A stretch of 64,000 nucleotides of DNA from Cristatella mucedo (lineage: Eukaryota > Bryozoa > Phylactolaemata > Cristatellidae): positions 1,036,001-1,100,000 of the forward strand of contig WPIO01000059.1 in the NCBI GenBank assembly GCA_009760855.2, in the 5' to 3' direction. Positions 1 through 35,884 of this stretch are shown here, in pieces. Every line of letters begins with the position of its first letter. Within the stretch, counting starts at the first letter, position 1. The translations under genes and the position numbers were made by a program. The notes under the pieces are model-generated. The model ran no database searches, was not told the DNA's origin, and saw nothing but the letters and a program-made list of their open reading frames with translations.

Positions 1-8751
<8,751 letters not shown>

Positions 8752-9253
8752 ACTCATACTGACAATGCTGACATGATGACTGCCTAGACATTCTGGACGA
8801 CGTTCGAGAGACAGATGTAGCAAGCTTCATTGAAACAGATCCATCGATTGAATTGATTGATCATCACGACAGCAGATCCGACTAACGGAGTGAGCATTGT
8901 TGCAACACATCCTGTCGAATGGAGATTTTGCCGAAGATCGTGTCGGCTAACTAATTCCCATCTCGCCTGCAGATCCTTGATACGTCGTGTCATAACCATA
9001 CCTCTTTTCTATCTGATGTGCCCAGGCAAGATGCTGCTGGCATGCACGTGCTCAGTCTTGTTGTATTTCATCATACGTGTATTTCATAACCAAAAAAATT
9101 GATACGATATTCATGAGGTTCCTATTCTATATACGAATGTGTACGAATTTTTTGTAAGAGATCGTTTACTACTTAACTAAGAGACGGCTGGATGTGAAGG
9201 GACAGTTGGCTAATGTGACCGTGATGCACCAAAAATAAGAAGGCACAGAGATC
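8752..9253. other. Intergenic / 3' UTR between convergent genes
   Basis: The space between the RPAP3 and UNC119 stops is about 1 kb. No AATAAA is visible for RPAP3. A short coding-like stretch at 8788-8886 is treated under findings. Confidence 0.5.
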
Positions 9254-9259
9254 TTTATT
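9254..9259 (-). terminator. Poly(A) signal, UNC119
   Basis: AATAAA on the minus strand, 518 bases past the UNC119 stop. It is the first canonical hexamer downstream. Confidence 0.6.
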
Positions 9260-9776
9260 GGCTAGCACAACAAAACGCACTGCTGAGAGGCAGTCCAAGT
9301 CACCATTGCTGGTGGCAGCATAACAATGTGTGCGTGCAATTTGTGGCTTCGTCTAGGCTAGTACATCTACTTTGAGAGGAACACCGATCAACAGCATGCT
9401 CTTGCTGAAGTAGCGACAGAATGCGCCGAGTACAACACGTAGCAATAGGAGCAGCAGGGAAACAAATGGAGGACGGCAGCAGCTAGCAACAACAGCCAGC
9501 CGCTAGCCAGCCGGCTGTTGCTTGTAGCTGCCCGGGCCGTCAGAGTCAAACGGCCAGGGTGTGAAGGTACAAGACGCACGACAAGGCAGACGCATACTAC
9601 GTGCTCAGCATTAGCAAGGCGCCAAAAATAATATGAGTCATCATCACAGTTGAGCAACCGCCATCCATTGACCGTCGTCGAGCGGAAAGTAGGCGGGTGG
9701 CTACACGGCTACAGCAGCGCCCGGCTCAGGGGCGGCAACGGCGCGGTCTCCGCTCCCTGCGAGCCGTGGCACACCG

Positions 9777-9892
9777 TTAGGCGCTGGCCACATTGTAGGC
9801 GTACTCGGCTTTGTTATGCATAATGAGACGACCGTTCACGAAGTAGAAGCTGTCCGATTTGGTCTCGTACGGCCGGTCGATCATTTCTTGCA
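9777..9892 (-). CDS. UNC119: UNC119 exon 4 (terminal)
   Basis: Acceptor CGTTGCAG, completing a split Met codon. Encodes [33 protein letters not shown] and VASA, then TAA. These are the last strands of the beta sandwich. Confidence 0.93.
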
Positions 9893-11462
9893 CTGCAACG
9901 CGATGTGAGCAGCAGGGAGATCGATCGGGTCGATCGTGGGATGATGACCCGACGATGGCTGGGTGTGAGTGACATGCTTTGCATCGCATGCCGTGCAGAC
10001 GTCGTTTGCACTTGGGTTCGGAGGTTTCGGCTTTGGGTTCGAATCTGCAGGACGGCAGGACGGCTCTTACTCTTCTGCACTACGACGACATCCATTAGGT
10101 TAGCTGACTCAACAGCCTCATTTATAAAGAAGCAGAAGATCCTTAACGGCTATCACCACCACTTGCAGTGGCCAACAAAGGATGGCCCACTGTAGGACTC
10201 AAAAAAACTCGCGAACCGGGTCGTGCGGGGCGAGCACCTCACCTCCTGGGCGAAGACCCAGGGGCAATCAAGTCTGCCTACTTTCAGATACATAACATTG
10301 CTAAAATTCAGGCTTGTTTAGATAAGGATACCACGTCTAAGTTGGTCCATGCATTTGTGACCTCTCGTCTTGACTTCTTAACTTTCTCACTGCTTGCTAG
10401 TCTACTGGCCTGCGCAATCAGGAGTTTACAGCTGGTGCAAAACTCTGCGGCTGGGCTTGTCTGTCGTGAGCATCGCAGTTGCCACACTACACCACTTCTC
10501 GCAGACCTGCAGTGGCTACCAGTCAAGCAACGCATTGACTTTAAGGTTTTGTCACTCACTTTCAAGTCCCTTCATTCTTTGGCTCCAATCTGCCTATCAG
10601 ATCTATTGCCCCACCAGGCGTCATCATGGTCACCAGGCACCATCGTCCCACCTGCTTTTCAGAATCAAACTGGTTGCCTATACCTTGTACAAACCTCAAA
10701 TCTTTGGAGACCGTGCCTTTGGTTCGTATGCTCCCAGAGCCTGGAACTCACTCCGGACTTGTGTCACGACATCCCCCTGATATGAGCATATTTAAAAAGA
10801 AACGCACCTTTTTATCACAGAATGTAGTGGGTCCTTGTGATTCAACTTTTGTGTGCTTATGCGTGCTGACACTGTGCATGCTGCCACTAACCACACTTGC
10901 ATGCTGACCCTGTGCATGTCACCCCTAACCATGTTACTTTTGTTGTTTATTGAGCATGCTACCACTAACCGTTCGATCGTGCTTCCTTTGCAGCAAAATT
11001 CGAAGCGCCTAGAAAGAAATTGAGTTCTCTGAGGATGCTTTATCAACTGTGTTATTATAATTATTATTACTATTACTATTATTATTACCATGACTACTTG
11101 CATCAGACAATAAAGGATCGCCTGCTGCAGGACTCGGATCCGCGATGTCAAGGGCGAGCATCTCGACCTAAGCAACGAACAAACTTCAAATCGTTTGGAG
11201 ACCCTTAGTTCGTACGCTTCCAAAGCCTGAAATTCACCTCCGACCGACGTTAAATCTTCTGACTTGACATTTATAGGTAAACTTAAAACCCACCTGATCC
11301 TCACAGCATTCGCTAGGTCCATTGGAATATTCTTTAGTTCGCTTATGTGCGCTGACACTTCGAACTCTGCTTATCACTAACCAATTAACAAGCTTCCTTT
11401 CCAGTATATGTAAAGTGTCTAGAAAGACATGTAGTCTTCCTAAAGTGCTATACAGTACACAC

Positions 11463-11494
<32 letters not shown>

Positions 11495-12911
11495 GCTACC
11501 CTTGCTTCAGTTGCACCGAGTTTACACCACCCGGATTGAGATTCGGTTTTCTTAGGGTGCTTGCTATACAAAGAGACCTACCACCTCTTATCGTTAGTGC
11601 TATTAATAATACAATTATTACTGCTAATATTTCGAGGCGATGGACCGACCAAACGGTGAGGAGGCTGACGGGGAGCGGTAGCCCTTCGAAAACCACACCA
11701 CTTACGTGAGTGACATGTGAGCTCGGCGAACGAGGCAGGCGAAGCCGCCGCACGAGGCAAGCGAGGCGATGGCAAGCGAGGCAGCAGCAGCAGCTTACTT
11801 ACTTTGCTCTTCGTTGAGCTGTGGAAGCTCGTAAATGTGCTCGCACGAGTTACGGCTTTCGGGCATGCAGAAGCCGAAGTTGAAATCGAAACTTTTGAGC
11901 AGCTTCTTCTGGAAATAGTGCCTCTCGATCATCCTGAAGTTTTGAATGGGTGTGCTCCCAACCGTGAACTCCACACTGCTCGAAAATACGGACGATGCAA
12001 ACGTGACCAAGCGCTGACTGAGTCGGTTGACCTTAATGAAGAGTCTAGGACGCGAAGCTCGCGAAACGCTTCACGGCAGCCAGGCGGCGATGGCGAATCG
12101 ACATTAGAGATATAGCGAAGAGAGGCCGAACCGAGCGGCGCTTGGCTGCAAGCACCGCGCCGACACTTAAAATATAAAATAAATATAGTTAATTTGTATA
12201 GCACCCTAGGAGAACTTAATCTCTGTTCAGGCGCTCCACATATGCCACGGGGCTCAAGCCCATGACCTCGGCCAGGCCTTGGTCGGGGGGGGGGGCGAGC
12301 ACCTCAACCACTGGGCCAACTCATCAAGGCACTTGAGTGTTGCAGGCTTGACGCTTCGAGTGATGACAGTGATCGTTGGCATCGCGGCCGAAGGCGAACA
12401 CGTGGCTCGAAGCTTCTAGAAGCGATGAACGGCGAGCCATGGTACTGCCCGAGAAACTCTGCCGCTTAGACGCTCTGCACGGCCTCCGGGAAGAGGCCGG
12501 GATAATTTGCCGTTCCTGAGAACGGTCTCCAAATTAGGGCTGCCGACAAAGAGAAACGTCGGGCACTTCTGTGCCTCCCAGTTCCCCCAATTACATACGT
12601 CCGAGCTCTGACTCAGTTTCGCGATGCCCCTAAGGGAATGCCCTGCTCACCAAAGAGCTGCCAAAGCCTTTCACCTTTAGGACATTCTTGCATGGAACGT
12701 TGCACAAGGTTGATTCGAGAGCTCCTCTCACCGCTCCTTCAGCTGGGGCGAGCTGGTGGCGATCGGCTAGCTAGCATGCCGTTTGCTGCACCGTCGGTAG
12801 CGACAACCAGCAGCGGCTAGCGAGGGCGACTGAAACTGCAGCAGACGACAGCTGACGAGAGCACGCGATAGCGGCTAGGCTTGTCTAGCTGGCAGCCGTG
12901 CATTCCTTTTG

Positions 12912-12992
<81 letters not shown>

Positions 12993-13778
12993 GAGGGGCA
13001 GATGCTTTATTTAGCCACCATCCCGCGTAGTAATACTGACGCAGCCTTATGATCTTGCACGCCACGCTGCCGCACACGTCGGACCAAAGCGTCGCTTCAG
13101 AACGAGAAAACTCAATGACAGCAGCTGCTACGCATGGCCGGTCAAACAGGGAAAGCAATCGTGAGGAAAAAAACCAACTCGGAAAACTCGGGCCCGAAAG
13201 CTTGGGTTCGTAATTGTTCAAATTTTTAAATAAAATGCAAGAATCGCTAGATATGAGTTAGTGCAATGGCGGAGTCAGGGTCCCCCCTACATCGGGGCAT
13301 CGAGCTGGACCACCCCCATTCCTAATGCCCCGCGACCTTCACCAGCGATGAAATTGTGCTTTAATTCCACTCAACGAGCAACCGCCGAGTTCGTGTCGAA
13401 TAAACACTGATTTCACGCTCTAAAAAAATTTTATTAATGCTGTCTGGCCCCCCACTTACATAATAATGTTGCTGGTCTTGCCAACCTCCTCCCCACTAGG
13501 TGAAGATCCTGGCTCACCAACAAGTTCTGCTCACCAAGAATAGCTCACCAACCGGTTAGCTGAACGGATGATGAGTAGCCCGGGTGAAGGGCGTCACTAA
13601 GTACGTACAGCCAGCGTAACGACGCGTTCGTTTCCTTCCCTTCTTCGCGGAAACTCGCCTCGGGCAGCCTCGATTCGAGCAGCCTCGATTTGGGCAGCTT
13701 CGAGTAGAACAGTCTCGATTTTCGCTACGGATTCTTCGTAACAGCGGCCTCTGCTCCCTCCTTCACCGTTGCTTCATT

Positions 13779-13851
<73 letters not shown>

Positions 13852-14644
13852 ACGTTCGCTCTCACTCACGTGGCGCCTACGGTCTTCAGGCTCAGGAACT
13901 GCGGGCTAAACTGGTACTTCACGTGACGCCCGTGGTTGCTGTCAGCTTCGGAGCCACCGGAAGACTGCGAGTTCGCTTCTTCTGCAGCGTCTGCCGCGTC
14001 TGAGCGTTGAGCACACTCTTGAGATGCTCCAAAAATGCAGAGCGAACGCTCGCGACGCGGCGCGAGCAGCGCGATAATAGCAGGCGCGTTACCTGCTACG
14101 TCTTCCGGTTTCGCGACCTCAAACAGAGTCTCGCCCGATTCCATGTCCCTCAGCTTAAATCGCACGAACTCGATCTTGTAAGTGTTAGCCTCGGGGGAGC
14201 ACAAGTAGGCTGGAAATAAAATATTTACCTCATCCCAGCGCGTCATAATGACAGACCGAGCGCTGACCGAGGGCTGCGAGAAAATAAGCGGCGGCCCAAA
14301 GGCCAAAGGCCAGACGAGACGCGGAAAGTCGGCTGCTGCTACGCTATTCGTGCGGGTGAAAAATAGCCAAAACGCGACGGCGAAAAGCGGAGCGCAGCGA
14401 TTTAACGATTGAGCGAAGCCACAAGGAGGACGCGATGAAAATTAGTGGCAACTCTCCGGGGGCGGACGGGTGTTTCGTAAGCACGGCGCCGCTAAGAGTA
14501 CGTACTATCGGTCGGTGCCGCGTACTGAAGGACAAGTTCAGGCGTGACATCCTCCGGCGACTGCGAGGCGGCATCGCCGCCCGACTTGGCTTTCCTGCTG
14601 AGGAATCCGCCTCTCTTCTTCTTCTTTCCTACCTCTACACTCAT
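9777..14644 (-). CDS. UNC119: UNC119 lipid-binding chaperone, complete
   Basis: UNC119 binds the N-terminal acyl chain of myristoylated proteins (transducin alpha, ciliary cargo, Src-type kinases) and releases it through ARL2/ARL3-GTP. Exons are 14506-14644, 13870-14209, 11803-11975 and 9777-9892, with consistent phases. The protein has a Lys-rich N terminus (KKKKRGG), VTPELVLQ, the family signature YLCSP then [26 protein letters not shown] with [31 protein letters not shown] and [14 protein letters not shown]. The C terminus has [13 protein letters not shown] and [12 protein letters not shown]. It belongs to the PDE6-delta/UNC119 beta-sandwich family. Length is 255 residues with exon 2 read through, or 218 if a 111-base frame-neutral segment is spliced out; both are within the family range. 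An in-frame TAG lies two codons before the chosen ATG. Confidence 0.95.
10102..10264 (-). mobile_element. SINE A copy
   Basis: Reverse-oriented, in UNC119 intron 3. It holds the CTATCACCACCACTTGCAGT and GGATGGCCCACTGTAGGACT segments seen in other SINE A copies. The tRNA-like part is decayed. Confidence 0.65.
10265..11092 (+). mobile_element. LINE family A, 5'-truncated
   Basis: Carries the post-RT block ([57 protein letters not shown]), the 3' UTR, the double-hairpin tail and an imperfect ATT run at 11050-11090. Several frame breaks. Confidence 0.9.
11175..11495 (+). mobile_element. LINE family A 3' end, older copy
   Basis: Matches the last 300 bases of family A with many changes, ending in a (ATT)n run at 11461-11494. 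It lies directly after the previous copy. Confidence 0.75.
11803..11975 (-). CDS. UNC119: UNC119 exon 3
   Basis: Acceptor GAGCAG, donor GTAAGT. Encodes [36 protein letters not shown] and [17 protein letters not shown]. This is the most strongly conserved stretch of the family. Confidence 0.95.
12188..12320 (-). mobile_element. SINE B copy
   Basis: In UNC119 intron 2. The tail stem AGAGATTAAGTTCTCC with flanking GCGCC and the tRNA-like head with CTCAAGCC are present. A run of nine G interrupts the head. Confidence 0.85.
12913..12990. repeat. (TG)n microsatellite
   Basis: About 76 bases of uninterrupted TG in UNC119 intron 2. Confidence 0.97.
13263..13460. repeat. Unclassified dispersed repeat, copy 1
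   Basis: Resembles 40375-40625. Shared landmarks include GATGAAATT, ATTCCACTC, the GAGCAACCG region, GAATAAACACTG and TCTGGCCCC. No coding potential, terminal repeats or class could be seen. Confidence 0.6.
13781..13851. repeat. (GCC)n / (CGG)n trinucleotide repeat
   Basis: About 23 uninterrupted units. In the UNC119 transcript it reads CGG and begins 19 bases after the exon 2 splice donor. Confidence 0.97.
13870..14209 (-). CDS. UNC119: UNC119 exon 2 (may contain a 111-base intron)
   Basis: Acceptor TTTATTTCCAG, donor GTGAGT. Encodes [31 protein letters not shown], a low-conservation insert, then [18 protein letters not shown]. The segment 13982-14092 starts GTAACG, ends GCTGCAG, is 111 bases long and has no in-frame stop. 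It may therefore be a short intron or a retained linker. Without it the linker length is closer to the family. Confidence 0.92.
14506..14644 (-). CDS. UNC119: UNC119 exon 1
   Basis: ATG at 14644. The 46 complete codons start [13 protein letters not shown] and end [14 protein letters not shown], then a GTACGT donor in phase 1. The spacing from VTPE to YLCSP is 20 residues counting both motifs, exactly as in UNC119 proteins. The basic N terminus is variable across the family. Confidence 0.85.
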
Positions 14645-14850
14645 GACCTATCTGCTCGCGCCGCACTAGATTAGGCTCGAGCGCGTCGCAAGCGCCGCGG
14701 GTCTCAGGGCCCCTTGCGGCTCCAAAACAAACAATATGGTCGCCAGCGGAAGACCCCCGTGACGCGACGTCACAGAGCGCCCCGGCATACCCATAGTAAC
14801 GCGATGACCTATGGGATACGGCCTTCCGCGAACGCGGCCATCCTGCTTAA
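14645..14850 (-). promoter_or_regulatory. Probable UNC119 promoter / CpG-rich upstream region
   Basis: GC- and CpG-rich sequence just upstream of exon 1. It has a CRE-like CGACGTCA (7 of 8 to TGACGTCA) near 14767 and YY1-like GATGGCCGC near 14840 on the gene strand. No TATA box is evident. Promoter function is inferred from position and composition. Confidence 0.45.
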
Positions 14851-14854
14851 TAAG

Positions 14855-15200
14855 AATAATAATAATGCACTTGATAAAGTGCCCTCATAGAACTCAATCT
14901 CTTTCTAGGCGCTTCACATTTGCTGCAAAGGGAAGCGCGATTGAATAGTGTGTAATATCATGCTTGATAAACAACATGAATAACATGGTTAGGGGTGACA
15001 TGCACAGGGTCAGAATGCAAGTGTGGTTTGTGGCCGCATGCACAGTGTCAGCACGCATAAGCACATGAAGGACGAATCACAGGGACCCACTAAATTCTGT
15101 CCTAAATAGGTGCGTTTTTAAATTCTTTTTAAAAGTGATCGAGTAAGGAGATGTCGTGATGCTAGTCGGGAGGGAATTCCAGGCTTTGGGAGCATACGAA
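14855..15200 (-). mobile_element. LINE family A 3' end
   Basis: Tail, 3' UTR and the end of the ORF (SYAPKAWNSLPTSITTSP, then TFKKNLKTHLFRT) on the minus strand. It is 5'-truncated near 15200 and inserted upstream of UNC119. Confidence 0.88.
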
Positions 15201-15616
15201 CTTTGTGCTAGTATTAGTTGACCATCGGGTACGCATTGATTTCGCTTCCGCCTGTCTCGTGCCTCCTTCGAGGAAATACGCTCTAGTGGTTTCTCGCACG
15301 ATCCTCTCTTTAATCGAGTCAAGCAATTAGCGTCTGCGCTCTGCGCAGACGCCTGCCGTGCGGTCGCGCTGGGTAGCCCAGTTCGTTTTATTACCTAGCA
15401 TCGCTTCGCTAGCTGTAGCCAACTGCCCTCATTTGTTCGCCCCTCCGACTTGGTAATAAAAGATAGTTCTCTCGAACGAGATTTCTTCGCGTTAGGCGCG
15501 GCGTCGCGGCGCGCTGCATTCACCGGGTATCAAACTTGACAAGCCCGCAGGAGAGGCTGCCATACCAGATCGATCTGCACCTGCACAGAAAGCTCTCACG
15601 TAATAAATAAATAAAT

Positions 15617-15786
15617 AAATCTTAGCTGATTAAACAGCCGTTTTTGTATAGCGACAGAAGAGCCTTTACGGCTATCACCACCGCTTGCAGGGGTGATACA
15701 GAATCACCCACCGCAGGAATCGAACCCACGACCTCGGGACCGAGGTCGTGTAAGCAACCACCTTACCTAGTGTGCCATCACGGCTC
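15617..15786 (-). mobile_element. SINE A, near complete
   Basis: On the minus strand it starts GAGCCGTGATGGCACACTAG (A-box region), has the B-box segment GGGTTCGATTCC, and ends GGCTGTTTAATCAGCTAAG next to a TTTA-rich tail. About 170 bp. It defines the family in this window. Confidence 0.85.
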
Positions 15787-15789
15787 ACC

Positions 15790-16370
15790 TACGTAAGTGC
15801 CTTAGCGGGTTAAACTAGGGCACCTAGAACGATCTGCCGCGCTTATCTAGCCAAGCGGAGCCGCCGTCGGGAGGCGACGTTTTGAGATCTACTCGGTTGA
15901 GGATGGAGCTTTGGGCCGGACGACGTGGTCTGGACGGGGACCTACTAATACGCTGCATTAACCTAAGGGTGCTAGGCTAGTAGACAGGCGTGAGAATGCC
16001 GTCAGCCGCCTAATACGATACATTTACCAAGGAGTGAGGCCGGTAGGCGGGTGTAAGAAGACCAAGACCCAACGGCTTGGAGCGAATTAATGAGATGACT
16101 GAACCCGAAATAAATAAATAAACGATGAATTAATAAACGAATGGACATCGAGAGTTGGGTCTGAGAGAATAGCAACTACACCCGAGTTCGGGAGCTTAGG
16201 TGGGAGAGAATCAAAGTAAGATCGTCGATAGAGTGCAGGGCTGCAACTGCAGAAGCTCAATCGGGAGATATTATGCTTCGAGAGCACGAGAGTGCGAAGC
16301 TATGGCGACGAATTGCTAAGCGTCGCTTTTAAGCCTTTCGGAACCCGGCTTTAATATAAAATAATCATAG
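15790..16370. other. Intergenic, nothing recognised
   Basis: No exon or repeat identified between UNC119 and TKT here, apart from short TAAATAAA runs. Confidence 0.4.
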
Positions 16371-16371
16371 C

Positions 16372-16420
16372 CAATCGTTTGCATAGCACCCTTGGAGAAC
16401 TTAATCTCAATCCAGGTATT
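16372..16420 (-). mobile_element. SINE B tail fragment
   Basis: Only the tail matches (TTTGCATAGCACCC, GAGAACTTAATCTC, CAGG). The tRNA-like head is lost. Confidence 0.5.
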
Positions 16421-16429
16421 TTACCACTC

Positions 16430-17930
16430 GCCAAGAGGGAAGCGACAACCAAGAGTCAACGACAATCAAGGTGTCTTGCTCAGGTAGCGTACAAAAGCAC
16501 ACACCAGTATCTCGCACAGACGTGCATGCAAAGGCACGCAGGTCCTTTGACCAGCACAAACTCTGGCCAGTAACAAGCTGTATGCCTAGGGATTTTGGAA
16601 ATCAGTCGTGCAGCCCCAACTTTCAGTCGCCTCTCGCCGATAGCGATCAGTTGAGCACTCTTTTCTTTAATGAGCCATAAAAGCTAAGTGCTCATTGTCG
16701 CATCTCCCGGTTGACCAACAATGGTTTTTGCAGAAATTGACTTTGGACATTGCCAGTCGGTAAGGATTTCCTTATCTACAGCCAAAACGAAAGACCTGAG
16801 GCGAACGGCTGACATTTGAATGAAAGCACAGCTGCTTCGATGCCCTCCATACTTGCTGAGCTATAGGAACAGGAATAGCTCGCTGGATGGAGTATGCCTT
16901 CCCTAGGACACGCCCATGCACACTAGGAAGGCCTCGCTGTACAAAGTGCACCAGGTTAATTGACTGGACGCGGCGGTCTTGCGAGCGGTCGGACCACCAC
17001 ACCTCACCTACGAACTCTCGCATTGATGCACTCACCCAGTCACAGGCTCCGCTGTGTCGACGAGCGACTTCGGTCGACTCTGGCGTCTGACAGCGCTCAG
17101 CTCGAGTTTCGCGTGACTACGCCATAGACTCTGCTGACGCGCAAAACATTGACAATCAAGCTTCGCCACCGAGCTGCGTAATTTCGGCCCCAATCGGCAT
17201 CAGCGTCGTTTAGGTCGTTCGATTTCATTAGCAAGGCTAGGCCTCGCAATAGCCCATCATTTCTCGGGGATTCTCGCGGACGATCCGCAACCACTGCCAT
17301 AGATATGCTCCAGGAGTCACTGGATTGGATTCTGCCGATGCGCTCGTGCGCCTTTATTCCCCTCCAGCCAGAAAGGTTGCGCACCTGCTGCGACCCAGCG
17401 ATTGCTCCTTTCTTTTTAATTAGCCTAGTGCCCCTTACACCCAAAGGGCCGTCCAACTATGGCGGAGCTTATCCAATCGATGCGTGCATACGTGCCTTCG
17501 GCAACAGAATTCCAACGCGCGGACCCCGGCATTCAAAATCCACGCGGCCGACCATTTGGATCGTGGTGCAGAGTGGCTTCTGAATCGCAATTCCAGCAAT
17601 CGATGCTCACTGAATAAGGCGTTCACCAGCGTCCCGCGAGCGAGAGAAGCGTATTAGTTCAACTGACTCCCCCTCCCGAAAAGCTCGTGCAGATTTTCCT
17701 AGCTGTCAACTGCCTTGTCTTTCCGTCGTCTGGACCGTCTTCCTGCTTAAAGACCAAGATGCTATCTTAAGTGTCTTTCGAATTTGTTGTACCGCAATCC
17801 TTCACGATGAAGACCTTGGAGCTAGGGCCACTGACTTAAAACTGGAGACCGCTTACGAAGCATCCACGATGAGCACCCTTATGAGCAGGGATCTTTATTT
17901 GTATAACAGATGTACGCATGCACGATTTCC
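16430..17930. other. Intergenic, nothing recognised
   Basis: Several short reading frames but no domain, splice pattern or repeat I can support. Confidence 0.4.
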
Positions 17931-17944
17931 GTCCTGAAAAGAGA

Positions 17945-18045
17945 ACTAAGAGCCTCGCCCCAGTTAGGTTCTCTCTCCGATATACGTAGACGTACTGAGA
18001 GGCTCGCCCCAGTCAGGTTCTGTCCCTCATATACGTAGGAGCGAA
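17945..18045 (+). repeat. Tandem duplication, about 50-bp unit
   Basis: Two diverged copies share CTCGCCCCAGT, AGGTTCT and ATATACGTAG. Confidence 0.6.
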
Positions 18046-18633
18046 GGGATTACCTTCCAAGACACTAAAACATGCAGAGGCCGAACGGTAAATCCTTACA
18101 CCCAAAATATATCCAAACTGTTGCATACAAAAGAGGAGAGAGCAAGCTTGCAGGACTGTGCTCATGGCACCGGCATCGTTCTGCGACAGATGCATTACTT
18201 GTCTGCCGATGGACTGACAAACGCAGTGCCCTTGATGTGCAGTGCAGCAGACACGGTGCCCTTCTTATGCAAGAGGACAACCGGACAGACAAGGTACCTC
18301 TTCATTCGCAGCAGCAGCTGCACGGCGGCTCACTAGAACCTCGACTTAATCGCTGTATAAACGATTTCCAGCGGATCGCCAGCGATCCATCCACCTCGAC
18401 TGTGTATGCCCTTCAAGCCCATCTGACGCTAGCTCCTCACCTGTGCCACTGCAGCACACTGTGCCACATTCATTACCTGCGACGCTTTGTAACTAAATTA
18501 CCTATGCCGCGTTGACAGCCCATTACGTTCGACACTTTGCAGCTCCTCACCTGTGCCGCGTTGATTGCGAACAGCTTTTCGGCGACTTCGGCGACAGCTG
18601 TTGTCGCTGAAGCTTACTTATCCCTTACTTCAG

Positions 18634-18819
18634 GCAGTGGCGGGACCAACAGTGTGTGTGCGATACAGTGGTGGGACCAACAGTGTGTGTGCGATACAGT
18701 GGTGGGACCAACAGTGTGTGCGATACAGTGGTGGGACCGACAGTGTGTGTGCGATACAGTGGTGGGACCAACAGTGTGTGTGCGATACAGTGGTGGGACC
18801 GACAGTGTGTGTGCGATAC
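18634..18819 (+). repeat. 31-bp minisatellite, six units
   Basis: Unit GTGGGACC(A/G)ACAGTGTGTG plus TGCGATACAGT. One unit is two bases shorter. The A/G variant alternates. The repeated Trp/Cys-rich frames on both strands come from the repeat and are not genes. Confidence 0.93.
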
Positions 18820-18839
18820 CAGGCGATTAGCAAAATCGA

Positions 18840-19720
18840 CGGGTAGCAAAAGTATGAGACAATACATTCTTCGTGGGCATACTTACCACCGAGGCATCAA
18901 TCCTTATAATTTCGCTGGTCTTCCGACGCCACAAGTGTGTAACCCGCTGTCTCAAGTCATAACCAGTTTGCTTCATTGCCTTAAGTCATAACCAGTTTGC
19001 TTCATTGTCCCTGATCCTTCATGAGTTCGTTGCCGTACTACTAGTTGCTTTAGAACTTCTTGTTGCCGTAACTATACTCACTGCTTTACGAACTCCTGTT
19101 ACAAACTAGGGGTAGCCGTCTCCACGCCTGGACAAAACTAGGTCACCGAAAACACAGCACTGACTAAGGTTGCTAGTCCCAGCCTTATGAGTCCGACAGA
19201 AAGGACTGGTTCGAGCCCTAAGAAGTCTTAAAGCCACGACTGTAAGTTCGACGCCGATGCACGAAGGTAGCCGAACACGGCGACGACGAAGGGCACCAAC
19301 ACTTAATAATATCAAGTCCACACTCGTAGTCTAGAGCAGTACATTCAACAGCTAAGGAGGGTTACAGGCTTCCGAAACCAGCCAATCAGCAAGCAGCAAT
19401 CCATGTGTGGCCCAACCAGCCACGAGCACAAATCAACTCAACTGCTAAGACACCAACTCACTACCTAGTACACGGCTTCGGCTTTTATGCTGCCTCAGCC
19501 ACAGATTATTGCATAATCGGTTCGTAGCTATTACAATTTACGCACCTTACTATGGGAGTAATGGATATAAATCATAATCTGGCTGATATGGCACCCACCT
19601 TCAATAAGGCAGGAAGTTTATCACCCAATCAAGTGTCTACAACAAGGAACTTGGAGGTACATGTGAGTTGCTTTACAAAAAACCACAGCAGTTGTTATAC
19701 CTTAAGGTAACCGTGCGTAC
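18840..19720. other. Downstream flank of TKT, nothing recognised
   Basis: A short duplication of GTCATAACCAGTTTGCTTCA occurs at about 18957-19005. Nothing else was recognised. Confidence 0.45.
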
Positions 19721-19729
19721 ATTCGAGAT

Positions 19730-19735
19730 TTTATT
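19730..19735 (-). terminator. Poly(A) signal, TKT
   Basis: AATAAA on the minus strand, 87 bases past the transketolase stop codon. Confidence 0.65.
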
Positions 19736-19821
19736 GACCCAGAAGAAGACAACGCCCACACTGGCTGACATATTAATAGAAGGAAGTTCCCCTAGAGGTG
19801 AGTAGTTTCGCGTAGTAGATA

Positions 19822-35768
<15,947 letters not shown>

Positions 35769-35884
35769 ACTAGCAGCTGGCAAACACTTCAAAGAGAGCA
35801 CACTGAGCAGGCAACCACGCCGTTCGGTGAGCGGTACCCGAATGAGTAGGAAAACGTGCCTGGACACTTCTGGCCGGAATTAAA

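Noticed and set aside
18072-18515. 147-codon plus-strand frame
   Set aside because: No domain, no splice context and no codon pattern that would support a gene.
18537-18867. Trp/Cys- and His/Thr-rich repeat proteins on both strands
   Set aside because: They are translations of the 31-bp minisatellite in several frames at once.
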